Origin: an uncultured Bacteroides sp.
GTDB lineage: Bacteria > Bacteroidota > Bacteroidia > Bacteroidales > Bacteroidaceae
Assembly (NCBI RefSeq): GCF_963675905.1
Contig: NZ_OY780936.1
Location: 186,001 to 250,000 of the forward strand
DNA length: 64,000 nucleotides
Reading direction: 5' to 3'
Made by a program: the position numbers and the translations under genes. Below are positions 23,556 through 32,488 of this stretch, in pieces. The first letter of the stretch is position 1, and every line of letters starts with the position of its first letter. The notes beneath the pieces were generated by a model. It worked only from the letters and a program-made list of their open reading frames with translations, searched no databases and was not told the DNA's origin.

Positions 23556-25079
23556 TTACTTATCTGTGTTTTGGGTTAATTTAAGCCATGCAAATGGAAT
23601 ATTATCGGCTATATCGCCCGATGTTAATCCTCTTTCTCCCAGCTTTTCCTTAGCAATATCTCCTGCCAGCCCGTGTAAATAAACTCCTAGTTTGCATGCA
23701 TCTTCGGATGTGTAGCCTTGAGATAATAAAGAGAGCAGAACTCCTGTCAGCACATCACCACTGCCGGCTGTTGCCATTCCCGGATTTCCGGTTGGGTTAA
23801 AGAAGCAGTTACCTTCGGGAGTAACAACAATGGTGTATGCTCCTTTTAGTACGATGTAGATTTTACAATTGGTTGCCAGATCGCGTGCCTTAATCATGCG
23901 TGCAAAACTGCTTTCGCATTTACCCACCAAGCGTTCCAGCTCTTTTGGGTGAGGAGTGAGGATGGAACCTTTTGGAATAGAAGGCAGAATCTGACGGTGT
24001 TCTGCAATAATATTCAGAGCATCGGCGTCGAGCACAATTGGTTCCTGACAAAGTTTAATCTGTTCCATTAAGGCTGCAGCTGTTTCTTCAGATTTTCCTA
24101 ATCCCGGACCGATGGCTATTGAGGTATAACTATCGGGATATACGGGCGTGGTGAAGTAGTTTTCGTGCATATCATGCTGAGCCATTGCTTCGGGAACTGC
24201 AGTCTGAAGTATGTCGTTGTTCTTTAAAGGTGTATGAACAGTTAATAAACCAACACCGGTTTTCAGGCAAGCCTTAGCTGCCAGTACAGAAGCACCGGCC
24301 ATGCCGTACGATCCTGCAATAAGCAGTGCATGCCCGTAGTTTCCTTTGTGAGTGAAACGCTTGCGTGGCTTAATCAGTTTCTTTATATCACTTTCTTCTG
24401 TAAGATACCATGATGTAAAATTGTTTTCTATTCCTTCCTGACTTAAATTTATGTCTAAAAGTTCCCATTCACCCAGATAATCTTCATTTTCAGCGAAAAA
24501 GAAAGAAAGCTTTGGTAATTGTAAAGATAGCGTTCTATCTGCGCGAATTATATGATTCTTTATATTGTAAGTATTGTCTTCGCACATTAATCCAGATGGA
24601 AGATCAATAGAAACCACCTTTGATGGTGATGAGTTAATGTATTTTACTACTGCGGCAAAGCCTCCGGATAGTGCTTTCTTGAGTCCGGAACCAAAAAGTC
24701 CGTCAATAACCAAACAGTCTTCACTCAATACCGGGGGCTCAAATGCACTGGTGATTTCTGTAAATTCTACCTCTGCGTTTTGCAACAGACGTTCTTTATT
24801 CATCTCGCAATCTTCCGATATATGGTCGCCGGTATTAAACAGGTATGCTTTTACCTTGTAGCCTTGTTCAGCCAAAAGACGAGAAACAGCAAGCGCGTCA
24901 CCGCCATTATTGCCTGGACCTGCAAATACAATAACCGGAGTTTCCTTATTGTAATATTTTATAATTGCACCTGTTAAGGCTACGGCTGCGCGTTCCATAA
25001 GATCTATGGACAAGATAGGCTCATTCTGTATAGTGTAAGCATCTAACTGTTTAATTTGTATGCTTGGAAATATTTTCAT
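23556..25079 (-). CDS. nnr: Bifunctional NAD(P)H-hydrate repair enzyme (epimerase and ADP-dependent dehydratase)
   Basis: 507 residues, two fused domains. The N-terminal YjeF_N epimerase (about 1-215) has VFAGPGNNGGDALAVSRLL and LVIDGLFGSGLKKAL. The C-terminal ribokinase-like dehydratase (about 225-500) has GHALLIAGSYGMAGA, ILTPHPKELERLVG and the nucleotide-binding GNPGMATAGSGDVLTGVL. Together they restore NAD(P)H from its hydrated forms in the cytoplasm. Length is normal for the fused form. The gene is divergent from the POT transporter, with a good promoter between. Confidence 0.95.
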   Translation of the reverse strand: MKIFPSIQIKQLDAYTIQNEPILSIDLMERAAVALTGAIIKYYNKETPVIVFAGPGNNGGDALAVSRLLAEQGYKVKAYLFNTGDHISEDCEMNKERLLQNAEVEFTEITSAFEPPVLSEDCLVIDGLFGSGLKKALSGGFAAVVKYINSSPSKVVSIDLPSGLMCEDNTYNIKNHIIRADRTLSLQLPKLSFFFAENEDYLGEWELLDINLSQEGIENNFTSWYLTEESDIKKLIKPRKRFTHKGNYGHALLIAGSYGMAGASVLAAKACLKTGVGLLTVHTPLKNNDILQTAVPEAMAQHDMHENYFTTPVYPDSYTSIAIGPGLGKSEETAAALMEQIKLCQEPIVLDADALNIIAEHRQILPSIPKGSILTPHPKELERLVGKCESSFARMIKARDLATNCKIYIVLKGAYTIVVTPEGNCFFNPTGNPGMATAGSGDVLTGVLLSLLSQGYTSEDACKLGVYLHGLAGDIAKEKLGERGLTSGDIADNIPFAWLKLTQNTDK

Positions 25080-25100
25080 TGCTTTTTATTATTGATCGCG

Positions 25101-25131
25101 CAAAAGTACTAAAAGCTCACAAAAAAGTCAA
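25101..25131 (-). promoter_or_regulatory. Promoter of nnr
   Basis: On the minus strand TTG (25131-25129), a 20-bp spacer, then TACTTTTG (25108-25101), a full match to the Bacteroides -33/-7 pattern. Confidence 0.65.
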
Positions 25132-25161
25132 CTCTTTACCTATAAACTACTGTAAAATCAC

Positions 25162-25169
25162 TACTTTTG
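25162..25169 (+). promoter_or_regulatory. -7 box of the POT transporter gene
   Basis: TACTTTTG matches TAnnTTTG, 37 bp before the ATG at 25207. Confidence 0.55.
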
Positions 25170-25206
25170 CATCCAATTAATAAAAATATAGAATAATATA
25201 GTATTT

Positions 25207-26748
25207 ATGAGTCAATCTAAAGGGCATCCCAAAGGTCTTTACCTCATCTTTGCAACAGGTACCGCTGAACGTTTCAGCTACTACGGTATGCGTGCAATTT
25301 TTATTTTGTTTTTAACTCAGGCTTTAATGATGGATAAAGAGCTTGCTTCGTCCATTTACGGTAGTTACACAGGTTTGGTATACTTAACTCCACTGATTGG
25401 TGGCTATGTTGCCGATAAATTCTGGGGTATCCGCCGCTCTATTTTCTGGGGAGCAATCCTGATGGGGCTTGGACAGTTCTTTTTATTTCTTAGTGCATCT
25501 TTTCTGAATTCGGTGGAGTTATCTCACATGCTGATGTATACAGGCTTAGGATGCATTATCTTCGGAAATGGATTCTTTAAACCTACCATTGCCACTTTAG
25601 TTGGACAATTATACGAACCGAATGACCGCCGTCTGGATTCTGCATTCACCATTTTTTATATGGGTGTAAATGTAGGAGCATTCCTGGCACCTCTTGTTTG
25701 TGGATATTTCGGTGAGACAGGAGATCCTAACGATTTTAAATGGGGATTCCTGATTGCTGCCATTGGTATTGTGTTTACCGTTTTGGTATTTGAAACGTTG
25801 AAAAATAAATATTTGATTTCTCCTACTGGAGAACAGATTGGTATTATACCGGATGCACACAAGGCAAAAATGGAAGCTACTGAAGAAGAAAAGCAACCTA
25901 CAATCTCAAAGGAAGACGCTATTAAAAAGGCTTTGTTCTTTGTTGGTGTTACAGTTGCTCTTTTTGCATTATTCATGTATCTGTTTAATGGTGATATCAT
26001 TAGCGCGGGTATCTTCTCTTCATGCATTGGTATCCCTGCTTATATTATTTGTGATAGTTCATTGAATAAGATTGAAAGACAGCGTATCTGGGTAATTTAT
26101 ATCATTGCTTTCTTTGTTATTTTCTTCTGGGCTGCTTACGAACAAGCAGGAGCTTCATTAACACTCTTTGCTGCCGAACAAACTAACCGTACACTTTTTG
26201 GATGGGAAATGCCTGCTTCTTACTTTCAGTCATTCAATCCTTTGTTCGTAGTTGCTTTAGCCTTTATTATGCCGGCTATCTGGGGTTTCCTGAACAAAAG
26301 AAAGATGGAACCATCTTCTCCTACTAAACAGGCTATTGGTTTGTTCCTTTTGTCGCTTGGTTATTTGCTTATTGCTTTTGGTGTGAAAGATCTTCAACCG
26401 GGTGTTAAAGTTAGCATGGTTTGGCTTACTGGTCTTTACTTTATTCACACCATGGGTGAAATGGCATTGTCTCCAATTGGTTTGTCTATGGTAAACAAGT
26501 TAACTCCTGTTCGTTTTGCATCTTTAATGATGGGAGTTTGGTATTTGTCTACAGCATCTGCTAATAAATTTGCCGGAATGCTTAGTGGTTTATATCCTGA
26601 AGCCGGAAAAGTAAAGCATTTGTTTGGTATTGAAATTGCGTCATTATACGATTTCTTTATGGTGTTCGTTGTAATGTCGAGTATCTCTGCCGTTATCTTA
26701 TTCCTGCTTTCTAAGAAATTGCAGAAATTGATGCATGGTGTAGAATAA
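25207..26748 (+). CDS. POT/PTR-family peptide MFS transporter
   Basis: 513 residues, about 14 membrane segments, major facilitator type. Near the N-terminus it has AERFSYYGMRAIFILFLTQ, the second part of the ExxERFxYYG proton-coupling motif. The first Glu of ExxER is Gly18 here, an unusual change. GYVADKFWGIRRSI is the MFS loop motif, and FYMGVNVGAFLAPLVCG fits the PTR2 signature. It likely imports di- or tripeptides with protons, although the missing Glu leaves the coupling mode open. Monocistronic by context. Confidence 0.9.
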   Translation: MSQSKGHPKGLYLIFATGTAERFSYYGMRAIFILFLTQALMMDKELASSIYGSYTGLVYLTPLIGGYVADKFWGIRRSIFWGAILMGLGQFFLFLSASFLNSVELSHMLMYTGLGCIIFGNGFFKPTIATLVGQLYEPNDRRLDSAFTIFYMGVNVGAFLAPLVCGYFGETGDPNDFKWGFLIAAIGIVFTVLVFETLKNKYLISPTGEQIGIIPDAHKAKMEATEEEKQPTISKEDAIKKALFFVGVTVALFALFMYLFNGDIISAGIFSSCIGIPAYIICDSSLNKIERQRIWVIYIIAFFVIFFWAAYEQAGASLTLFAAEQTNRTLFGWEMPASYFQSFNPLFVVALAFIMPAIWGFLNKRKMEPSSPTKQAIGLFLLSLGYLLIAFGVKDLQPGVKVSMVWLTGLYFIHTMGEMALSPIGLSMVNKLTPVRFASLMMGVWYLSTASANKFAGMLSGLYPEAGKVKHLFGIEIASLYDFFMVFVVMSSISAVILFLLSKKLQKLMHGVE

Positions 26749-26785
26749 CTTATTAAGTTGTTGCACTTCTTTTCGTAAAAAGTAG

Positions 26786-26793
26786 TACTTTTG
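26786..26793 (+). promoter_or_regulatory. -7 box of the hpt-adk-obgE unit
   Basis: TACTTTTG matches TAnnTTTG. TTG at 26761-26763 lies 22 bp upstream, slightly long for a -33 box. Confidence 0.6.
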
Positions 26794-26819
26794 CGCAATT
26801 ATACTAAAATATAAATGTT

Positions 26820-27356
26820 ATGAAAACAATTCAGATAAAAGATAAAACATTTGCTCTTTCTATTAATGAAGAAAGCATTCAAAAGGAAGTTACTCGTGTT
26901 GCTGACGAAATTAGTCGTGACCTGAAAGACGAGAACCCTGTTTTTATTAGTGTTCTTAACGGATCTTTTATGTTTACCGCTGATTTAATGAAACAAATCA
27001 ATATACCTAGTAAGGTGACTTTTGTGAAGCTTGCTTCTTATGAAGGTGTTGCTTCTACCGGAGTTATCAAAGAAGTAGTTGGTTTGTCGGAAGATATTCA
27101 GGGTAAAACTGTGGTTGTTGTGGAAGATATTGTTGATACAGGTCTTACCATGCAACGTTTACTTGAAACACTTGGAACAAGAAATCCTAAAGCTATTCAT
27201 ATTGCAACTTTACTTGTGAAGCCAGACAAACTACAGGTGGAGCTGGATATCAAATATTGCGCTATGAAAATTCCTAATGATTTTATTGTAGGATACGGTC
27301 TGGATTATGATGGATATGGTAGAAATTACCCGGATATCTACACTTTAGCAGAATAA
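26820..27356 (+). CDS. hpt: Hypoxanthine phosphoribosyltransferase
   Basis: 178 residues, a cytoplasmic purine-salvage enzyme forming IMP or GMP from the base and PRPP. The PRPP loop VVVVEDIVDTGLT is at residues 98-110, and VFISVLNGSFMFTADL near residue 41 is typical of HPRT. The C-terminus DFIVGYGLDYDGYGRNYPDIY carries the base-binding and metal-binding part. It heads a run of five same-strand genes with gaps of at most 25 bp. Confidence 0.95.
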   Translation: MKTIQIKDKTFALSINEESIQKEVTRVADEISRDLKDENPVFISVLNGSFMFTADLMKQINIPSKVTFVKLASYEGVASTGVIKEVVGLSEDIQGKTVVVVEDIVDTGLTMQRLLETLGTRNPKAIHIATLLVKPDKLQVELDIKYCAMKIPNDFIVGYGLDYDGYGRNYPDIYTLAE

Positions 27357-27381
27357 TTTTAAATAAAATAGGTAAAAAGAA

Positions 27382-27951
27382 ATGTTGAACGTTGTTATTT
27401 TTGGTGCTCCCGGTTCTGGTAAGGGAACACAAAGCGAATTTATTATTAAGAAATTTGGTGTTAATCATATCTCTACTGGAGATGTACTTCGTGCAGAAAT
27501 TAAAAACAATACCGAACTTGGTAAAACTGCAAAAGGTTATATCGATCAGGGACAATTGGTTCCCGATTCTTTGATTATTGACATCCTGGCTAGCGTACTT
27601 GATAACCTGAAAGAAAGCAAAGGGGTTATCTTTGACGGTTTCCCAAGAACTATTCCTCAGGCTGAAGCTTTGAAAGTTATGCTTAATGAAAGAGGACAAG
27701 ATGTTTCTATCATGCTTGATCTTGATGTGCCAGAAGAAGAATTAATTACTCGTTTAATTAAACGTGGTCAGGAATGTGGTCGTGCTGATGACAATATGGA
27801 AACTATCAAAAAACGTTTGGTTGTTTACAATACTCAGACTTCTCCATTGAAAGATTACTATAAAAAAGAAGGAAAATATCAGTATATCAAAGGTCTTGGC
27901 ACATTGGAAAGCATCTTTGCTGATATTGTTACTGCTGTTGAAAAATTATAA
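27382..27951 (+). CDS. adk: Adenylate kinase
   Basis: 189 residues, converting ATP and AMP to two ADP. The P-loop GAPGSGKGTQ is at residues 8-17, with the AMP-binding ISTGDVLRAEI and GVIFDGFPRT blocks following. It is the short-lid form (no four-Cys zinc lid), usual for Bacteroidota. It lies 25 bp after hpt and 20 bp before obgE, consistent with one operon. Confidence 0.96.
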   Translation: MLNVVIFGAPGSGKGTQSEFIIKKFGVNHISTGDVLRAEIKNNTELGKTAKGYIDQGQLVPDSLIIDILASVLDNLKESKGVIFDGFPRTIPQAEALKVMLNERGQDVSIMLDLDVPEEELITRLIKRGQECGRADDNMETIKKRLVVYNTQTSPLKDYYKKEGKYQYIKGLGTLESIFADIVTAVEKL

Positions 27952-27971
27952 TTTAAGAAGAATATATTATT

Positions 27972-29126
27972 ATGGCTGAATCGAATTTTGTTGACTACGT
28001 TAAGATCTATTGCCGCTCCGGAAAGGGAGGCAGGGGCTCTACGCACATGCGAAGAGAAAAATATATCCCCAATGGCGGACCCGACGGTGGCGACGGCGGA
28101 AGAGGAGGTCATATTATATTACGTGGTAACCGTAATTACTGGACACTCTTACACCTGAGATACGACCGTCATATTATGGCCGGACATGGTGAATCGGGTG
28201 GTAAGCAACGTAGTTTTGGTAAAGACGGTGAAGATAAATATATTGAAGTTCCTTGTGGTACTGTAGTGTATGATGCCGAAACTGGTGAATATATCTGCGA
28301 TGTAACGGATCACGGACAGGAAGTAATGCTACTGAAAGGTGGTAGAGGTGGTCAGGGTAACTCGCATTTTAAAACTGCGACTCGTCAGGCTCCTCGTTTT
28401 GCTCAACCTGGTGAACCAATGCAGGAACTTACAATTATTATGGAGTTGAAGTTGCTGGCCGATGTTGGTTTGGTAGGTTTCCCTAATGCAGGTAAGTCTA
28501 CATTACTATCTGTTGTGTCGGCTGCTAAACCAAAAATTGCCAATTATCCATTTACTACGCTTGAACCAAATCTGGGAATTGTCCCATATCGTGAAGGCAA
28601 ATCTTTCGTGATGGCTGACATTCCAGGTATTATTGAAGGTGCAAGTGAAGGTAAGGGACTGGGACTCCGCTTCCTGCGTCATATTGAGCGAAATTCTCTT
28701 TTGCTTTTTATGGTTCCTGCTGATGCAGATGATATTAAGAAGGAATATGAAATTCTGCTCAACGAGCTTTCTACCTTTAATCCGGAAATGCTCGATAAGC
28801 AACGTATTCTTGCAATTACTAAATGTGATATGCTGGATCAGGAACTGATGGACGAAATAGAAAAGACCCTTCCGGACTCTCTTCCGCATGTGTTTATCTC
28901 TTCAATCACAAGTCTGGGTATTGCAACTCTAAAGGATCTTCTTTGGGAAGAACTGAATAAAGAGGGAAACAAGATTGAAGGAATTGTTCACCGTCCTAAG
29001 GATGTGACTAAGCTTCAGGCTGAATTAAAGGAAATGGGTGAAGACGAAGACTTCGAGTATTCTTATGAAGATGAGGATGAAGAAGAGGAAATCTTTGATG
29101 ATTGCGAAGAAGAAGACTGGGAATAA
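27972..29126 (+). CDS. obgE: GTPase Obg
   Basis: 384 residues. The N-terminal Obg fold (about 1-160) has the glycine-rich [18 protein letters not shown]. The G domain has G1 GFPNAGKST (169-177), the G2 TTLEPNLG, G3 [10 protein letters not shown] and G4 TKCDML. The C-terminus is strongly acidic (runs of D/E over the last 45 residues), a feature of Obg proteins in this phylum. It acts in ribosome assembly and stress control. Two bases separate its stop from the pgeF ATG. Confidence 0.97.
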   Translation: MAESNFVDYVKIYCRSGKGGRGSTHMRREKYIPNGGPDGGDGGRGGHIILRGNRNYWTLLHLRYDRHIMAGHGESGGKQRSFGKDGEDKYIEVPCGTVVYDAETGEYICDVTDHGQEVMLLKGGRGGQGNSHFKTATRQAPRFAQPGEPMQELTIIMELKLLADVGLVGFPNAGKSTLLSVVSAAKPKIANYPFTTLEPNLGIVPYREGKSFVMADIPGIIEGASEGKGLGLRFLRHIERNSLLLFMVPADADDIKKEYEILLNELSTFNPEMLDKQRILAITKCDMLDQELMDEIEKTLPDSLPHVFISSITSLGIATLKDLLWEELNKEGNKIEGIVHRPKDVTKLQAELKEMGEDEDFEYSYEDEDEEEEIFDDCEEEDWE

Positions 29127-29128
29127 TC

Positions 29129-29941
29129 ATGACAGAATTAACAGAAGATAAAGTAATATTGGGTTTTGAACAACTATGTTCAATTCCCAATATTTCTCAT
29201 TTTGTAACCACACGTAAAGGTGGTTATAGCGAAGATACTTTCGCATCATTTAATTGTGCGCCTTTTTCGGGTGATGATCTAGAGAAGGTAAAGCGTAATC
29301 AGGAAGTGTTATGTGCTAAAGTAGGTATTCAACCGCAGCAGTTGGTAATTCCATTTCAAACTCACGGAAATACAATCAGGGCAATTGATCCTTTCTATGT
29401 GAGTTTATCTGTGGAAGAACAGCAACGCAGACTTCATGGCGTGGATGCTTTAATTACCAACATACCGGGTTATTGTCTTTGTGTTTCTACTGCCGACTGT
29501 GTTCCGGTTCTTTTATATGATACGGTTAATAAGGCGATAGCTGTAATTCATGCTGGATGGAGAGGTACTGTTGCTAAAATTGTTAAACAGACTCTCGATT
29601 TTATGGATAATACATATAATACTGATGCGAAGGATGTTTTAGTTGCCATTGGTCCAAGTATTTCCTTTGATGCCTTTGAGGTAGGAGAAGAAGTTTATAG
29701 TGCTTTTCTTAAGATTGGATATGATATGACGAAGATCTCTTCCTGGAATGAAGATACTCAGAAACATCATATTGATTTATGGGAAGCTAATCGTATTCAA
29801 TTGACTGAAGCTGGAGTGTTACCGGATAATATAGAGGTGTCGGGTATCTGTACCTACGAACAACATGAACGCTTTTTTTCTGCCCGTCGTCTGGGTACTA
29901 AGTCCGGACGTGTTTTGTCTGGTATAATGTTGAAAAAATAA
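29129..29941 (+). CDS. pgeF: Peptidoglycan-editing factor PgeF (YfiH/DUF152, laccase-like fold)
   Basis: 270 residues counted from the ATG at 29129, which follows the obgE stop by two bases; an upstream in-frame ATG at 29102 lies inside obgE and is less likely. Metal-binding residues are visible: H79 in QTHGNTI, C124 in STADCVPVLLYD and H141 in VIHAGWRGT. The family acts as a purine nucleoside phosphorylase or multicopper-like enzyme and removes wrong amino acids from peptidoglycan precursors in E. coli. Part of the hpt operon by spacing. Confidence 0.92.
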   Translation: MTELTEDKVILGFEQLCSIPNISHFVTTRKGGYSEDTFASFNCAPFSGDDLEKVKRNQEVLCAKVGIQPQQLVIPFQTHGNTIRAIDPFYVSLSVEEQQRRLHGVDALITNIPGYCLCVSTADCVPVLLYDTVNKAIAVIHAGWRGTVAKIVKQTLDFMDNTYNTDAKDVLVAIGPSISFDAFEVGEEVYSAFLKIGYDMTKISSWNEDTQKHHIDLWEANRIQLTEAGVLPDNIEVSGICTYEQHERFFSARRLGTKSGRVLSGIMLKK

Positions 29942-29950
29942 CAAGATCTG

Positions 29951-30613
29951 ATGTTTATTCTCAAAGTATCTGAAGAAGTCCGTAAGGCTTGTCCTGATTA
30001 TAATGGTGCGGCTATACTTGCAACGGTAAAGAATTCCTCTTTCAACGGGGAATTGTGGAAGCGGATAGATTTGGTGGCAGCAGAGTACAAGGCTTCTCAC
30101 AAGATAGACGAGGTGAAGAATAATCCTCATATTCTTGCAACGCGTAATGCGTATAAAAAGTTTGGTAAGGACCCTAATCGTTATCGTCCGTCGGCTGAAG
30201 CTCTTTGCAGAAGAATTGTCAGAGATTTACCTCTTTACAGAATAGATACTTTGGTGGATCTTATAAACCTGGTTTCTATCCGTACCGGATATTCAATAGG
30301 TGGCTTTGACGCTGCGAAGATAGTAGGAGATACCGTGGAACTGGGCGTTGGTAAAGCGGACGAACCTTTTGAAGGCATTGGCAGAGGCGTACTTAATATT
30401 GAGGGATTACCTGTTTACCGTGACGCAATTAGCGGAATCGGCACACCAACCAGTGATAATGAGCGTACAAAACTTTCGGTTGAAACAACTCAGTTATTGG
30501 CTATAATCAATGGTTACAGCGGAAGTGAAGGATTGGCCGAAGCTGTGAATTACATGCAATCTCTGCTCAGGGAATTTGCTGAATCCGATGGTGGTGAAGT
30601 TATTTATTACTGA
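29951..30613 (+). CDS. B3/B4 tRNA-binding domain protein
   Basis: 220 residues made almost wholly of a B3/4 domain as in the beta subunit of phenylalanyl-tRNA synthetase. Visible features are ATRNAYKKFGKDPNRYRPSAEAL and DLINLVSIRTGYSIGGFDAAKI. Stand-alone versions are thought to edit or bind mischarged tRNA, which is inferred from the domain only. It starts 9 bp after pgeF and ends the operon. Its last 7 bp overlap tail-to-tail with the minus-strand gene that follows. Confidence 0.85.
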   Translation: MFILKVSEEVRKACPDYNGAAILATVKNSSFNGELWKRIDLVAAEYKASHKIDEVKNNPHILATRNAYKKFGKDPNRYRPSAEALCRRIVRDLPLYRIDTLVDLINLVSIRTGYSIGGFDAAKIVGDTVELGVGKADEPFEGIGRGVLNIEGLPVYRDAISGIGTPTSDNERTKLSVETTQLLAIINGYSGSEGLAEAVNYMQSLLREFAESDGGEVIYY

Positions 30614-31326
30614 TTAACAAGCGTACTATCTTTTACCTCCTGCTGATCAATGGCAGGACTGGGATGATTTCTTTTCGTTTTTGAATCAAACTCATACATC
30701 ATAAAGATAACAAATGCGTAAGAAAGAATCATCAGTGTTGAGTATGTCATTATTTTCTTTGCTCTTTTAGGCTTATAGACCATTCTCGACAAACGAATTA
30801 TGGAGATTACCAATCCTGTAATCATGCCTACCCCTACCAAGTAAGGAAGAATTCCCAAAAATAGGAATACGATGAAGTATATTATGTAGTATAATACTAC
30901 TGCCGATATAACAGGTATTACTACTAAAATAGTCAATCCTGGAAAAAGATATTTTTTAAGTTTGCTTTTATTTTCTTCTTCCGGTTCTGTTTCGGTGTCT
31001 GTAGCTGGTAAAGTATCTTCTTTTACCTCTTTCTTGCCAAATCCAAGAATGCCTAGTCTGTGAGCCAGTGCAATGAATACACCAACAAACCACAGGATGC
31101 AAAGAATGGCCACATCATCGAATATATTTATACTCAGCGGATTTGTAATATAAGTGAGAGACCCATTTATAATAAGGTATCCGGCCCATACAGTGAACAG
31201 AGTAAGTATGCATAAAACTCCAATCACTATATTTTTCCACTTTTTAGTGGCTGAAGAATTTTCGTCAATCATAACCTGAATTTCAGAATTCTCTTTCTCG
31301 CTGTGTTCATTATATTCTGTATTCAT
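30607..31326 (-). CDS. Membrane protein of unknown function
   Basis: 239 residues with an acidic, Ser/Glu-rich N-terminus (about 1-30) and roughly five membrane segments: about 31-54, 67-87, 127-150, 155-176 and 195-212. A charged cytoplasmic-looking loop (KKEVKEDTLPATDTETEPEE) separates the second and third. I do not recognise the family. A -7 box (minus-strand TATATTTG) lies at 31349-31356. The convergent 7-bp overlap with the B3/4 gene leaves no room for a terminator between them. Confidence 0.65.
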   Translation of the reverse strand: MNTEYNEHSEKENSEIQVMIDENSSATKKWKNIVIGVLCILTLFTVWAGYLIINGSLTYITNPLSINIFDDVAILCILWFVGVFIALAHRLGILGFGKKEVKEDTLPATDTETEPEEENKSKLKKYLFPGLTILVVIPVISAVVLYYIIYFIVFLFLGILPYLVGVGMITGLVISIIRLSRMVYKPKRAKKIMTYSTLMILSYAFVIFMMYEFDSKTKRNHPSPAIDQQEVKDSTLVNQ

Positions 31327-31348
31327 AATTAGTGTGTTTAGTTATATG

Positions 31349-31356
31349 CAAATATA
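31349..31356 (-). promoter_or_regulatory. -7 box of the membrane protein gene
   Basis: Minus-strand TATATTTG, 23 bp before the ATG at 31326. Confidence 0.5.
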
Positions 31357-31399
31357 ATTAAATAAATTATTCATGTATCTAAATCTTAATGTTTCTTTG

Positions 31400-31431
31400 T
31401 TTGGAAATATCATTTCAATTCATTACGTTTG
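31400..31431 (+). promoter_or_regulatory. Promoter of the SIMPL gene
   Basis: TTTG (31400-31403), a 20-bp spacer and TACGTTTG (31424-31431): a full match to the Bacteroides TTTG / TAnnTTTG promoter. Confidence 0.7.
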
Positions 31432-31467
31432 ACAAAATATTAGATCTAACTAAAAAAGATGTAAATT

Positions 31468-32172
31468 ATGAAAAATTGGATGAAAGAAGCTGCTATTGTG
31501 GCACTTGGACTATTTCTGTTGGGTATTTGTATTAGAGCTGGTATAAATGATTTTAAAGATAAGGACCGGGTAGTCTCGGTTAAAGGCTTAGCTGAAATGG
31601 AAGTTCCGGCTAACAAAGTTACATGGCCATTGATGTTTAAAGATTTGGGGGATGATCTTCCTACCCTTTACAATAATATTAAAGCGAAGAATAATATCAT
31701 TGTGAACTTTCTTAAATTAAAAGGAATTACAGAAAAGGAAATTAGTATCTCAGCTCCTGAAATCATAGATATGCAAGCAGAACGATATACCGGGAATAAC
31801 ACTTCTCCATATCGTTACAATATAACATCGGTTATTACTGTTACTTCCGAAAAAGTAGATAAAGTAAGAAGTCTGATGGCTGAGCAAAGCGAATTGCTGA
31901 AACAAGGTATCGCTCTTACCGGAGGAGACTATCGTTATAATGTGACTTATGACTTTACTAAACTGAATGAAATTAAACCTCAGATGATAGAGAATGCAAC
32001 TAAAAATGCACGAATAGCAGCAGAAAAGTTTGCTAAGGATTCTGATAGTAAACTGGGAAAAATTAAGACTGCTAATCAAGGGCAATTCTCTATTGTAGAT
32101 CGTGATGCAAACACTCCTTATATTAAAAGTGTTCGTGTAGTAACAACGGTGGATTATTATTTGCAGGATTAG
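31468..32172 (+). CDS. SIMPL-domain (DUF541) protein
   Basis: 234 residues. An N-terminal membrane anchor (IVALGLFLLGICIRAGI) precedes a periplasmic SIMPL domain beginning DRVVSVKGLAEMEVPANKVTWPL. The typical central YRYNITSVITVTSEKVDKVRSL and C-terminal ARIAAEKFAKDSDSKLGKIKTANQG follow. The family function is poorly known, with links to envelope stress in other bacteria. Monocistronic, with a good promoter before and a hairpin terminator after. Confidence 0.85.
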   Translation: MKNWMKEAAIVALGLFLLGICIRAGINDFKDKDRVVSVKGLAEMEVPANKVTWPLMFKDLGDDLPTLYNNIKAKNNIIVNFLKLKGITEKEISISAPEIIDMQAERYTGNNTSPYRYNITSVITVTSEKVDKVRSLMAEQSELLKQGIALTGGDYRYNVTYDFTKLNEIKPQMIENATKNARIAAEKFAKDSDSKLGKIKTANQGQFSIVDRDANTPYIKSVRVVTTVDYYLQD

Positions 32173-32488
32173 TATGTACTATACTTGTTTCTTTTGATAA
32201 TATTCCTGTTAATTACAGGTTATCAGACTCGTAAATGCAATATATTTAATAAGAGAAAGGATTTTTCTGATAGTTCCTGTTCCTGATATATAAACCTGTA
32301 ACCGGTTTGGAATTTAATTCCTGACCGGTTTTTTATTTATGCTTTTATGTCGTTTAACATAGATTGGATATATGAACAAATATTTACTAATGTGGGTAAA
32401 AATTAAATTTAATTAAAATGTTATCTTTAAATTAAAAAATATGTATATTAGGCTGTTTTTTTGAAACACGAATCTTAAATCTTAAACA
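32173..32488. other. Intergenic region between the SIMPL and hppA genes
   Basis: No gene. It holds the terminator at 32300-32334 and an AT-rich leader for hppA without a clear -7 box. Confidence 0.5.
32300..32334 (+). terminator. Terminator of the SIMPL gene
   Basis: Outer stem AACCGG/CCGGTT and inner stem GGAATT/AATTCC, followed by six T residues. Confidence 0.85.

Noticed and set aside
29102-29128. Upstream start for pgeF
   Set aside because: It lies inside the obgE coding end. The ATG at 29129, two bases after the obgE stop, gives the expected N-terminus.
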